A stretch of DNA of 28,910 bases from a virus: IMG/VR virus record IMGVR_UViG_3300046488_000096, positions 1-28,910 of that record; one strand, given 5' to 3'. Shown piece after piece: positions 7,977-14,483 of the stretch. The notes under the pieces were generated by a model. That model had not been told where the DNA came from, ran no database searches, and worked only from the letters and a program-made list of their open reading frames with translations. A program made the position numbers and the translations under genes. Each line of letters opens with the position of its first letter. Position 1 is the first letter of the stretch.

Positions 7977-9092
7977 TCACAATTCTGTAACTAAACTTGG
8001 CATACAATTCGTCAATGCCGTCATAATTTCGTCGGACATCGTCACTTCTTCCATAACGGACGTAAACGTCCGGCCGATATATTCAATAGCTGCGCACTTT
8101 AAGTCGTCATCTGGCATGTCAGAAAGCATGTCGATAACCTTGCCGTCCAGTTTGTGTTCATTCCATTCCCAATAATCGTATAGATCCAACATATCACTGC
8201 ATCTACACAAGAATGGATCTGCAGCATGCCACACAGCAGCATTATTGAAATATTGCATACGCTCGTTTTCATCTATAACAGCATTAAGTATGATGTCAAA
8301 ATTAGCAAACGATGTCAATGGTTTTGCAGCAAATTCGACAGGCTTCACACCATAGTCATAAATGGTTTTGCCTGAAAAGTCTGTCACGATATCGTGCAAA
8401 CGTTTCCAATGCTTCTCGTAAATGTGCAAGGACGTAATGTTATAATTCAGTGTGCCAACCCTGCATCCCAAGAAGTTAGCAACCAACATGTGAAGCACGG
8501 AAAACTCGAAGGTATTGATTCCAGAAAATCCCCATAAAATGTCTGATGACCGTTGTGCAATATTCAAGTGCAGTTCGTCAACACCGCCATATGTCTTGCG
8601 GATGATGAAATGCAACCAATTGTTGCACGGAATATCTTTTGATTCGACGTAATCCCTAACTGGGTCCCACAGTGAGATTACGGCTTGCCGTGTGTAACGG
8701 TCTTTAGCCAACTTATTAATGACGTTTAACAACTGATCCGTAATCTTGCCATACGAGAACCATCCTCGCATGCGAGTACCATAACCAGCTCGCCATGTTT
8801 TGCCGTCGTCGCTGTAATCAATGGCTCGTGGCAAGTATCTTGATAAAAACTTGACGTCATTCCTGCCGTTCAGGACCCAGAGCGTTTCTGCAATCTTGGC
8901 AAAAATGTTATCGTTGCGATGTGGCAGCACAAAACAACGTTGTTGCGGCAAATTGATTGTGATTGTTTGGAACAACAATTCATGCGTTTTACCAGCACGA
9001 CTTTCTTGTTCAGTTATATCCATGCCATATGTTAAGGTGTCACCCAACTTAACAAGTGCATACGTCGGATTAGATACAGTTATACTAGGCAT
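7977..9092 (-). CDS. Thymidylate synthase family protein (dUMP methylase or hydroxymethylase)
   Basis: A 371-residue enzyme of the thymidylate synthase / pyrimidine hydroxymethylase family, which adds a one-carbon group from folate to C5 of a pyrimidine nucleotide. Visible motifs are the Pro-Cys active site (Cys156 in 'DIPCNNWLHF'), the phosphate-binding 'AQRSSDILWG' (Arg181, Ser182, Asp184), Asn193 in 'GINTFEF', and 'SLHIYEKHW' (His223, Tyr225). Asn rather than Asp at the base-recognition position suggests a uracil substrate, but the spacing from 'WG' to that Asn seems one residue longer than usual, so the alignment is uncertain. The protein has about 100 extra C-terminal residues compared with bacterial ThyA. 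GAGGG precedes the ATG. It may feed DNA synthesis or a modified base. Confidence 0.8.
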   Translation of the reverse strand: MPSITVSNPTYALVKLGDTLTYGMDITEQESRAGKTHELLFQTITINLPQQRCFVLPHRNDNIFAKIAETLWVLNGRNDVKFLSRYLPRAIDYSDDGKTWRAGYGTRMRGWFSYGKITDQLLNVINKLAKDRYTRQAVISLWDPVRDYVESKDIPCNNWLHFIIRKTYGGVDELHLNIAQRSSDILWGFSGINTFEFSVLHMLVANFLGCRVGTLNYNITSLHIYEKHWKRLHDIVTDFSGKTIYDYGVKPVEFAAKPLTSFANFDIILNAVIDENERMQYFNNAAVWHAADPFLCRCSDMLDLYDYWEWNEHKLDGKVIDMLSDMPDDDLKCAAIEYIGRTFTSVMEEVTMSDEIMTALTNCMPSLVTEL

Positions 9093-9211
9093 TATTTATC
9101 CCTCTTTTCAGCTTTATACAAGTATGGTAAAAAGTTTAACAGTTCAAATCCAATTATAATAATTGCCCAGGAAAGCACGCACTGGGCAATTTGTAATAAC
9201 GACCAAAGCAT
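9092..9211 (-). CDS. Small membrane protein, or readthrough tail of the Thr-rich protein
   Basis: A 39-residue frame from ATG 9211 (MLWSLLQIAQCVLSWAIIII...) is almost entirely hydrophobic up to a basic end 'YLYKAEKRDK', so it is a likely one- or two-helix membrane protein. Its TAA overlaps the next ATG (TAATG). It has only a weak GGGAT ribosome site. The frame is the same as that of the upstream Thr-rich protein and stays open back to that gene's TAG at 9244-9242, so occasional stop-codon readthrough would add a membrane anchor. Either reading is unproven. Confidence 0.45.
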   Translation of the reverse strand: MLWSLLQIAQCVLSWAIIIIGFELLNFLPYLYKAEKRDK

Positions 9212-9241
9212 CAATCCCAAGTTTGTACCAATACATCCAAT

Positions 9242-9715
9242 CTATTTGGCGATAGTATACACTATAGTTGACCATAGCCCATCATTTCCACAGTAGATAG
9301 GGCAATATCTAAAGGAGAATACAAAAGGCATGAATAGGGCATGATCTCTGATTATAGGAGGAAGGATGTATTCTACGGTTCCGGTAGGTGCTGGTGTGTA
9401 GGTTGGATACGGAGTATACGTCGGATTAGGAGTTTGCGTAGGATATCCGGTCTGGGTAGGAACAGAAGTTGAGATTGCTGTTGGTGTATAGGGTAAAGAT
9501 GTCGATGTCGAAGTTGACGTCATTGTTGACGTTGGTGTAGAAGGTTTCGATGTCGAGGTTGGCGTCGACGTCGGAGGTTTATGCGTCGAGGTTACTGTTC
9601 TGGTGACAGTTGGAGTCTTTGTAGGATTACAGTCAGGAGCAGCTCCGGCGGTAAGGCCGAGAACTACAAAAACAGATACGATAGTTAGGATCAATATCAA
9701 AAGTTTGTGATTCAT
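9242..9715 (-). CDS. Secreted Thr/Pro-rich repeat protein
   Basis: A 157-residue protein with a clear N-terminal signal segment (MNHKLLILILTIVSVFVVLG, cleavage likely near Ala25-Ala26). Residues 30-115 are a mucin-like, low-complexity Thr/Pro/Ser stretch ('TSTPTSTSKPSTPTST', then 'PNPTYTPYPTYTPAPTGT'). The C-terminal 40 residues are ordered and hold Cys residues (CPIYC). Such TPT-type linkers are common in exported proteins of Chloroflexota, which suggests host origin or host mimicry. A good GGAGAT ribosome site precedes the ATG. Possible roles are a secreted or surface-displayed protein made during infection, or a glycan-decorated virion fibre. I do not assign one. Confidence 0.7.
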   Translation of the reverse strand: MNHKLLILILTIVSVFVVLGLTAGAAPDCNPTKTPTVTRTVTSTHKPPTSTPTSTSKPSTPTSTMTSTSTSTSLPYTPTAISTSVPTQTGYPTQTPNPTYTPYPTYTPAPTGTVEYILPPIIRDHALFMPFVFSFRYCPIYCGNDGLWSTIVYTIAK

Positions 9716-9775
9716 TGTTTATATCTCCTCAAAAGGTTGTTATCTTCTATAATGGTCGGATTGTCCACCGGCCAG

Positions 9776-9952
9776 TCACACATGTTTTATAGTTATCACA
9801 TACATAAATATTGCACATGCAATGAGGACTGCTAGTATTATTAATACTGATTGCCACCACAGCAACCCAATCAAACTTCCCAACCATACGAGTATTGCAT
9901 ATACAATTACTGCTATGACCGTAGATATTATCATGGAATCAGATAGTGTCAT
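9776..9952 (-). CDS. Small two-helix membrane protein
   Basis: A 58-residue protein with two predicted membrane helices (about residues 7-30 and 34-55) and a short basic end. I use ATG 9952 because the junction TAACATG with the upstream stop recurs at two other gene borders in this window (358 and 12296). In-frame ATG codons at 9961, 9964 and 9970 are alternatives. It belongs to a run of tiny membrane proteins just upstream of the Thr-rich gene. A holin or other lysis or membrane role is possible but unsupported. Confidence 0.55.
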   Translation of the reverse strand: MTLSDSMIISTVIAVIVYAILVWLGSLIGLLWWQSVLIILAVLIACAIFMYVITIKHV

Positions 9953-9953
9953 G

Positions 9954-10175
9954 TTAGTCATCATTTTCATGCACAATGAGCCAATATAAGTATTTGGCTT
10001 GGTTTTCAGCAGAGAGTTGCCTGAACATCACATCTTCGGGCTGCTTTGGTTTGCATGGTTTGGCAAACAGTTTGTTAAACAGTTTGTATATCATTGCGAA
10101 CAGTAGCAAGGTTACTAATATTACTAAGAATGCAAACGCAACCATTACTATACCTAATTGAGCTTGATATTCCAT
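9954..10175 (-). CDS. Small single-helix membrane protein with cytoplasmic tail
   Basis: A 73-residue protein with one long hydrophobic segment (residues 8-30, 'GIVMVAFAFLVILVTLLLFAMIY'), a Lys-rich stretch and a soluble tail ending 'VHENDD'. The start ATG 10175 has a very strong GGGAGGTGA ribosome site, so I prefer it to an upstream in-frame start at 10217. The overlap with the upstream TGA (TGATG) implies coupling. Function unknown; the topology would fit an accessory membrane or spanin-like protein. Confidence 0.65.
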   Translation of the reverse strand: MEYQAQLGIVMVAFAFLVILVTLLLFAMIYKLFNKLFAKPCKPKQPEDVMFRQLSAENQAKYLYWLIVHENDD

Positions 10176-10267
10176 CACGTCACCTCCCATAATATGATCA
10201 TGACTATAACCGACCACGAAAGCACTGCGAATGCCATATCAATTTGATTGCTGTATAAAATATACAT
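10175..10267 (-). CDS. Possible tiny membrane protein
   Basis: A 30-residue frame, MYILYSNQIDMAFAVLSWSV then IVMIILWEVT, with one hydrophobic helix. Its end encodes the ribosome site of the next gene, and its TGA overlaps the next ATG. It lacks a good ribosome site itself, so the evidence is only the hydrophobic content and tight packing. The same frame is open further upstream to 10387, but that part is Cys-rich and looks like the shadow of the neighbouring helix gene. Confidence 0.3.
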   Translation of the reverse strand: MYILYSNQIDMAFAVLSWSVIVMIILWEVT

Positions 10268-10272
10268 TAGCT

Positions 10273-10380
10273 TTATTTGATGAAGCAAAGCAGCACTACG
10301 ATAAGGACAACGACAAATGCACTGAGTGCCACAGAAAGCACCGTACCCCAAATTACATTGGACCTGAATGGCTTGATCAT
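10273..10380 (-). CDS. Possible tiny membrane protein
   Basis: A 35-residue frame, MIKPFRSNVIWGTVLSVALS then AFVVVLIVVLLCFIK, with a basic N-terminus and one complete membrane helix, the pattern of a genuine small membrane protein. It begins nine bases after the preceding stop but has no clear ribosome site, so expression is uncertain. Confidence 0.42.
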   Translation of the reverse strand: MIKPFRSNVIWGTVLSVALSAFVVVLIVVLLCFIK

Positions 10381-10389
10381 GTTGCATAT

Positions 10390-10566
10390 CTATTTAGCAA
10401 ACACGAGGATGAACATGCTATAGATTACCCACAGCATGACAAGACCGATGCATGCGCCACCAAGTACACGAAATACCAGGTTCCAGTCAACAAGTTTGCG
10501 TTTAGTTGCCATATGCGGCAATTTGCCTTTGTGCCAACCATCTGAAGCGAAATATTGTTTGTTCAT
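10390..10566 (-). CDS. Small single-helix membrane protein
   Basis: A 58-residue protein whose soluble N-terminus (MNKQYFASDGWHKGKLPHM) is followed by a basic patch and one membrane helix (about residues 31-56). The ATG at 10566 has an AAGGAA ribosome site eight bases upstream, and a perfect GCAAGTTTAGTAT element 16 bases upstream. Those signals decide this start over longer readings that overlap the upstream gene. Function unknown. Confidence 0.6.
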   Translation of the reverse strand: MNKQYFASDGWHKGKLPHMATKRKLVDWNLVFRVLGGACIGLVMLWVIYSMFILVFAK

Positions 10567-10582
10567 GATTTTATTCCTTAAC

Positions 10583-10595
10583 ATACTAAACTTGC
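10583..10595 (-). promoter_or_regulatory. Candidate phage promoter element (perfect copy)
   Basis: The minus strand reads GCAAGTTTAGTAT, identical to copies at 10879, 13644 and 20070. It ends 16 bases before the start at 10566, with the ribosome site in between. It lies in the gap between two small genes. Confidence 0.6.
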
Positions 10596-10606
10596 CATCA
10601 ATATAT

Positions 10607-10861
10607 TTACGGTGCAACAACATCTCCCTGAACAATAACTTCAGTCGTGCGACCCATATCAGTGACCAAGACTCTGGTATCCAGCTGCCATATGCATTGC
10701 TTATTAGTAGCAATGTCATAGAAATTGTGCATGATTTCTTCATTGTCAAATATATCTCTGATCATACATATATATAAATTGGCAGTCACGTGCGCAATTT
10801 CGTTCTTAAGTTCTGTGGCAGTCTTGTCTTCCTTAGCAATTGATTGTTTAATTCTGTACAT
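10607..10861 (-). CDS. Small hypothetical protein
   Basis: An 84-residue soluble protein. It is helical at the start ('SIAKEDKTATELKNEIAHVTANL') and ends with a likely beta-hairpin ('QLDTRVLVTDMGRTTEVIVQGDVV'). The ribosome site AAAGGAGAT lies just before the ATG, and a perfect candidate promoter element lies 17 bases upstream, so it probably opens its own transcript. I do not recognise a family. Confidence 0.6.
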   Translation of the reverse strand: MYRIKQSIAKEDKTATELKNEIAHVTANLYICMIRDIFDNEEIMHNFYDIATNKQCIWQLDTRVLVTDMGRTTEVIVQGDVVAP

Positions 10862-10878
10862 GATAATCTCCTTTCACC

Positions 10879-10891
10879 ATACTAAACTTGC
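10879..10891 (-). promoter_or_regulatory. Candidate phage promoter element (perfect copy)
   Basis: The minus strand reads GCAAGTTTAGTAT, 17 bases upstream of the start at 10861 with a GAAAGGAG ribosome site in between. It sits in the 39-base gap after the glycosyltransferase gene. Confidence 0.6.
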
Positions 10892-10900
10892 GTGAAGGAA

Positions 10901-11674
10901 TTATTCTAGCAAGCGATTTTCAGAATGCTTAGGACCATTAATAATGTCCCGGTATCTGCTGATTAGTATAGGCATATTCTTTACCCATGCGTGCGATGTG
11001 ACGGCAGCACTTTTTGGATCTTTGCGTGTGGTGCCGTCTTCTTCTCTGAAGAATGCTGGCATAGGATAAACTCCAGACACCCATTTATGTGCTTCCCACG
11101 CACGCAAACATATATCCATATCGTCCATGCCTTGCGGAGCATAAATCTCGTCAAGATAGTCAAGTTTCTCTAGCATGTTATGTCGCAGCAATAATGGACC
11201 ACGATTGATAACATCACGAATTGCAAAAACATTTCGTGGTGTATTGTGGAAATTGCATGTATCACCCCACGTAATATGCTCAGAATCTTGGATGTAAAGG
11301 TTTACGGCCGCAAGGCTGGTTACCGCAAAGACATCTTCCCACATTAGCATAGGTTTAATAAGACGTACGTCATATCCTAGCTCAGTAACAATCATATCAT
11401 CTTGGATGTTAAGAATAAAAGGTTGCGTCGCAGCACGATATCCTACGTTGCACGCACGCACCTCCCACACATCTGGAGTATGCAAGAAATTATAGTCGAA
11501 CTTTATTTCGTGCGATGCCACGAAATACTTAGCAAGATTCTCTGACATATCCGTGCATCCATCGAACACGAATATCAACTCTTTTACTAATGATGACGAG
11601 TTATCGTATATGCCTCCGATAACTCGCTCTACAATATCCTCGTGATTGTGAACAGGAAGGACGATGCTAATCAT
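10901..11674 (-). CDS. Family 2 glycosyltransferase
   Basis: A 257-residue GT-A fold glycosyltransferase. The start 'MISIVLPVHN' is the classic first strand of family 2, followed by 'LIFVFDGCTD' (residues 34-42), the metal-binding Asp92-Asp93 in 'LNIQDDM' and 'GMDDMDICLRAWEAH' at 182-196. The ATG at 11674 overlaps the upstream TAG by eight bases; upstream codons in this frame offer only a TTG. Such enzymes move a sugar from a nucleotide donor to a glycan, protein or modified base. It is the last gene of a four-gene sugar cassette and is followed by a new candidate promoter. Confidence 0.85.
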   Translation of the reverse strand: MISIVLPVHNHEDIVERVIGGIYDNSSSLVKELIFVFDGCTDMSENLAKYFVASHEIKFDYNFLHTPDVWEVRACNVGYRAATQPFILNIQDDMIVTELGYDVRLIKPMLMWEDVFAVTSLAAVNLYIQDSEHITWGDTCNFHNTPRNVFAIRDVINRGPLLLRHNMLEKLDYLDEIYAPQGMDDMDICLRAWEAHKWVSGVYPMPAFFREEDGTTRKDPKSAAVTSHAWVKNMPILISRYRDIINGPKHSENRLLE

Positions 11675-12296
11675 GGGCACGCTCAAACATAACAACGCTC
11701 TTGTAGCAATGAAAGGAATAAATCAGACTGGCAAAACTTTTCATGTTGTCAGGATTAGTATCTCTGGCTTGATAAAAGTCCTGGTCTCCAAGTGCGAATA
11801 GTTGTTGCTCTGTTATGATATTGTATATAAAATTATATAACATACCATGTTCTTTGTTAAAATTTGAGTGAAAACTTGTATGAGTGTCCTCGATGACATA
11901 CCAACCTCCCGGCTTAATATGTTTCATTCCAAGCATGAATGTATTTATTGTAAGCATATCAATATGGCTAGCGTCATCTATGCAAAAATCAATATCACCA
12001 CCAATATGATCCCACACAGTTGGATATGTTTGATCAGCTTTAATTATAGTTAATCTGCCACCCGGCAATGAATCTTGGATGGTGGCAATTGCTTTAGGGT
12101 CGTTGTCAATGACGTATAGATGAGCATTTGGGAAGTATTCCAGCCATAAGCGAGTAGAGCCACCCAGTCCTACCCCAAACTCTACAACTTTCGTTGTAGA
12201 CTCCCTTGCAGGCTCCATATAACGTGAGTAAAACTCAGTGTACCCATGAATTGCCTTGTCGGTGCAGTGTTTTATTGCTAATTCAGTAAGATTCAT
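11667..12296 (-). CDS. Class I SAM-dependent methyltransferase, sugar or macrolide O-methyltransferase type
   Basis: A 209-residue methyltransferase. Motif I is 'VVEFGVGLGGSTRLW' (Glu39 to about 51), then 'LYVIDNDPKA' for the ribose-binding acid and 'DFCIDDASHIDMLT'. The N-terminal 'LTELAIKHCTDKAIHGYTEFY' resembles the MycE/cephalosporin-hydroxylase-like group that works on sugars attached to other molecules. I place the start at ATG 12296 because of the TAACATG junction with the preceding stop and a GGATG ribosome site; ATG 12305 is an alternative. In the cassette it probably methylates the same glycan that the neighbouring glycosyltransferases build. Substrate unknown. Confidence 0.82.
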   Translation of the reverse strand: MNLTELAIKHCTDKAIHGYTEFYSRYMEPARESTTKVVEFGVGLGGSTRLWLEYFPNAHLYVIDNDPKAIATIQDSLPGGRLTIIKADQTYPTVWDHIGGDIDFCIDDASHIDMLTINTFMLGMKHIKPGGWYVIEDTHTSFHSNFNKEHGMLYNFIYNIITEQQLFALGDQDFYQARDTNPDNMKSFASLIYSFHCYKSVVMFERAHD

Positions 12297-12297
12297 G

Positions 12298-12963
12298 TTA
12301 TTCATCCACAAACGGCATAGTTGGCCTGGTCTCAACTCCAAGCATTTCATACTCGTGAATATACTTTGTCACGAGAAGTGTTAATGCAGCCTGATCCTCG
12401 CGATGCGCCTGATAACCTGGTAGGTTAGGAAGTCCGCAAACGTTTGGGTCAGTGCTGATGATGCGTCTGTCAATACAAGCTAGTAACCAATCATTTACGA
12501 ATTCCTCAGCAACTTCAGTCTTCCTGACGATAACGACTCCTGCCCACACTTGCGTAGCATTCCAGTACAACTCGCTATCGCATCCCATGTAAACGAATGC
12601 GTCACGCTTAATCCAATCGTGGTTAACCCACGAACTATCACATACTAGAATATCTTTTACACTCTGGATAACGACTCTTGGATCGACGTTAATTCTGGTA
12701 GATGCATCCAGGTACAAGACGATATCATTCTCTGCTATGGCTGATAACGTATTCTTTATGATATATGGCTTCCAGGCCCAGAACCCTGCCCCACGCTGCG
12801 CATCCAATAGATCCTTATGATCACCATAGAATTGCGTATTACGTAACCAACGTTGCGTATACGCAGTGTGACCAGATAACTCAAACTTATTGCACTCGGC
12901 AATAAGCCTGTTCTGTAAGTTTTCGTAATATGGAGCACTGCTATAGGATATCGGGAAGATCAC
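12298..12963 (-). CDS. Glycosyltransferase-like protein
   Basis: A 221-residue protein of a GT-A-like group found in capsule and phage sugar loci. The markers are 'GAGFWAWKPYIIKNTL' (59-74), 'DIVLYLDAS' (80-88), whose Asp is the likely metal ligand, and 'HREDQAALTLL' (187-197). It begins with GTG at 12963, overlapping the FkbM stop as GTGA, with GGAG six bases upstream. It is translated together with the two methyltransferases. Acceptor and donor sugar cannot be read from sequence. Confidence 0.75.
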   Translation of the reverse strand: MIFPISYSSAPYYENLQNRLIAECNKFELSGHTAYTQRWLRNTQFYGDHKDLLDAQRGAGFWAWKPYIIKNTLSAIAENDIVLYLDASTRINVDPRVVIQSVKDILVCDSSWVNHDWIKRDAFVYMGCDSELYWNATQVWAGVVIVRKTEVAEEFVNDWLLACIDRRIISTDPNVCGLPNLPGYQAHREDQAALTLLVTKYIHEYEMLGVETRPTMPFVDE

Positions 12964-13625
12964 TTCAACTCCAGCACATAGATGGAATTCAGACCGTCAT
13001 TCTGTAACAGTTTGTAATCAGTGAATGAGAACCATTTGGCAATCTCTTCTGAATGGATGTTGGATTCGATGATGATCATGGTTGGCTTCCAACGGTCCCA
13101 AGTAAAACCGTTTAACACATGCAGTTCAGCACCTTCTACGTCAATGACGACCAAATCCATGCGTTCATTGATACGGTCTGTTTGCCACTTTTCAAATAAT
13201 GTGTCTAGTGTAACAGATGATACCATGCTGTAACGTTCAGGGTCGTACGCTATGCCATTACCATTGGCAGCAAAACATGCAAAGTCCTCATTTATACTGT
13301 TGTATGGCCATAGCGTTCCTAATGGACTGTCGTCATTAGGACCCAGGAACAGTTTGGCAATTCCTTCAGAATCAGTGACTGCACTTTCGACAACATATAC
13401 ACTGTTCAGTGCATGCACTAACCGGCAGCGTTCTGCAAGATCGTGAACTGGTTCAACACAGATTCCCACCCAGCCAGCCTCAGCCAATCCCCATGTATTT
13501 GAGAAGCCATAGCCATCATAGGCTCCGACTTCAATGAAATATCCTTGCTTTATGTTGGCAAAATATCTATCATAGACATCTGCAAGGTTAGCAATCTGAC
13601 AGGAGTCGCTCATCTTATAGGACAT
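12960..13625 (-). CDS. FkbM family SAM-dependent methyltransferase
   Basis: A 221-residue FkbM-type O-methyltransferase. Motif I is 'YFIEVGAYDGYGFSNT' (Glu32 to Gly38 core), and the later signature 'DLVVIDVEGAELHVLNGF' (157-174) is the FkbM hallmark with Asp162 and Glu164. The family methylates hydroxyls on sugars and natural products. It heads the sugar cassette, with a perfect candidate promoter element 18 bases upstream and an AAAGGAA ribosome site. The two-methyltransferase plus two-glycosyltransferase set suggests a methylated surface glycan or a sugar placed on virion protein or DNA. Confidence 0.9.
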   Translation of the reverse strand: MSYKMSDSCQIANLADVYDRYFANIKQGYFIEVGAYDGYGFSNTWGLAEAGWVGICVEPVHDLAERCRLVHALNSVYVVESAVTDSEGIAKLFLGPNDDSPLGTLWPYNSINEDFACFAANGNGIAYDPERYSMVSSVTLDTLFEKWQTDRINERMDLVVIDVEGAELHVLNGFTWDRWKPTMIIIESNIHSEEIAKWFSFTDYKLLQNDGLNSIYVLELK

Positions 13626-13643
13626 AATACAATTCCTTTCAGT

Positions 13644-13656
13644 ATACTAAACTTGC
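13644..13656 (-). promoter_or_regulatory. Candidate phage promoter element (perfect copy)
   Basis: The minus strand reads GCAAGTTTAGTAT, 18 bases upstream of the FkbM start, with GAAAGGA in between. It fills the 36-base gap after the papain-like peptidase gene. Confidence 0.62.
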
Positions 13657-13661
13657 CTTAA

Positions 13662-14405
13662 TTATTTACTTGCTGTCCAAATGTCTGAGACCTCGTTGGG
13701 ATTAGATGCAAAATCATAAGGCATGTAGAAATAGCCTTTGTCTCCCCAACTGGCTCCCCAAGAATTTTTAATGATAAGCACTTTCTTGCTATCATCATAA
13801 CCAACTACAAATACAGCATGACCACCAAGCAACTGCTCGCTAAATTTTGGCATTGGCATCATTCCAGTTTTAGCTACTGCATCCGACTCGAATGATTCAT
13901 ACATATTAAATCCAAATACCAAGCCATTTCCGGCAGCAAGACAAGATTTCATACTATTAAGCGTAGTCAGTCTTGAATAGACTATTGTCTTGAATCTGAT
14001 AGCATCCTTTAATGCAGTTTTGGTAGGAGCTTTGACAAATTTGGAGATTGCATACTTATCATCATATTCTGGACTTACTCCTAAAGAAGACAGCACTTTC
14101 ATGCCATCTCTTATTTCAGCACCAGAATCTTCACCAATCGTGCCTTCCAGTTTTCTCTCTTCGTAGTACATAAACATTGGAGAAAGTATCGTCAATCTCT
14201 TAGTTGATCTCTTTTCGATGAACTCTCTCAAACCTGTGGCCATAGAAAATGCAGTACAAGAACCAAGTTGACCCTGATCTCTTACTGGACTGCAATATTG
14301 CCTAAGATCAACCATAGGAGGTAACTGTTCTACTTTCTGTACCATATGAAACATAAAATCTCTTGTATCTGGCTTATCTTTTATGTAGCCATAGAAATGT
14401 GACAT
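13662..14405 (-). CDS. Papain-like (C1) cysteine peptidase
   Basis: A 247-residue C1-type cysteine peptidase. The complete active site is visible: Gln44 and Cys50 in 'VRDQGQLGSCTAFS', His196 in 'LGGHAVFVVGYD' and Asn214 in 'IIKNSWGASWGDKGYF'. The N-terminus 'GYIKDKPDTRDF' is typical of bacterial and phage members. There is no signal peptide and hardly any propeptide, so it should act in the cytoplasm or be carried in the particle. It has its own candidate promoter and AAAGGAA ribosome site and lies between the lysis genes and the sugar cassette. It might cut host proteins, mature virion proteins or assist lysis. Confidence 0.92.
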   Translation of the reverse strand: MSHFYGYIKDKPDTRDFMFHMVQKVEQLPPMVDLRQYCSPVRDQGQLGSCTAFSMATGLREFIEKRSTKRLTILSPMFMYYEERKLEGTIGEDSGAEIRDGMKVLSSLGVSPEYDDKYAISKFVKAPTKTALKDAIRFKTIVYSRLTTLNSMKSCLAAGNGLVFGFNMYESFESDAVAKTGMMPMPKFSEQLLGGHAVFVVGYDDSKKVLIIKNSWGASWGDKGYFYMPYDFASNPNEVSDIWTASK

Positions 14406-14423
14406 AGTGTGATTCCTTTCAGT

Positions 14424-14436
14424 ACGCTGAACTTAC
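14424..14436 (-). promoter_or_regulatory. Candidate phage promoter element (diverged copy)
   Basis: The minus strand reads GTAAGTTCAGCGT, 18 bases upstream of the peptidase start. It differs from the perfect copies at four positions but keeps the same spacing and the same downstream 'ACTGAAAGGAAT' as the FkbM copy. Confidence 0.45.
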
Positions 14437-14463
14437 GCAGCCATATTATTTAGTTGATAAACT

Positions 14464-14483
14464 TTCGGCGGTGAAGGTTATCT
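14464..14483. repeat. 20-base dispersed repeat, copy 2 (after coiled-coil gene)
   Basis: Identical to 3332-3351. Here it spans the last bases and stop of the coiled-coil membrane gene and the following gap, so it is mostly non-coding. It looks like a fragment of the small gene at 3194-3406, perhaps left by recombination. Confidence 0.7.

Noticed and set aside
10175-10387. A 70-residue protein spanning the small membrane genes
   Set aside because: Its first half is Cys-rich and lies opposite a better membrane helix in another frame; only its last 30 residues look like protein.
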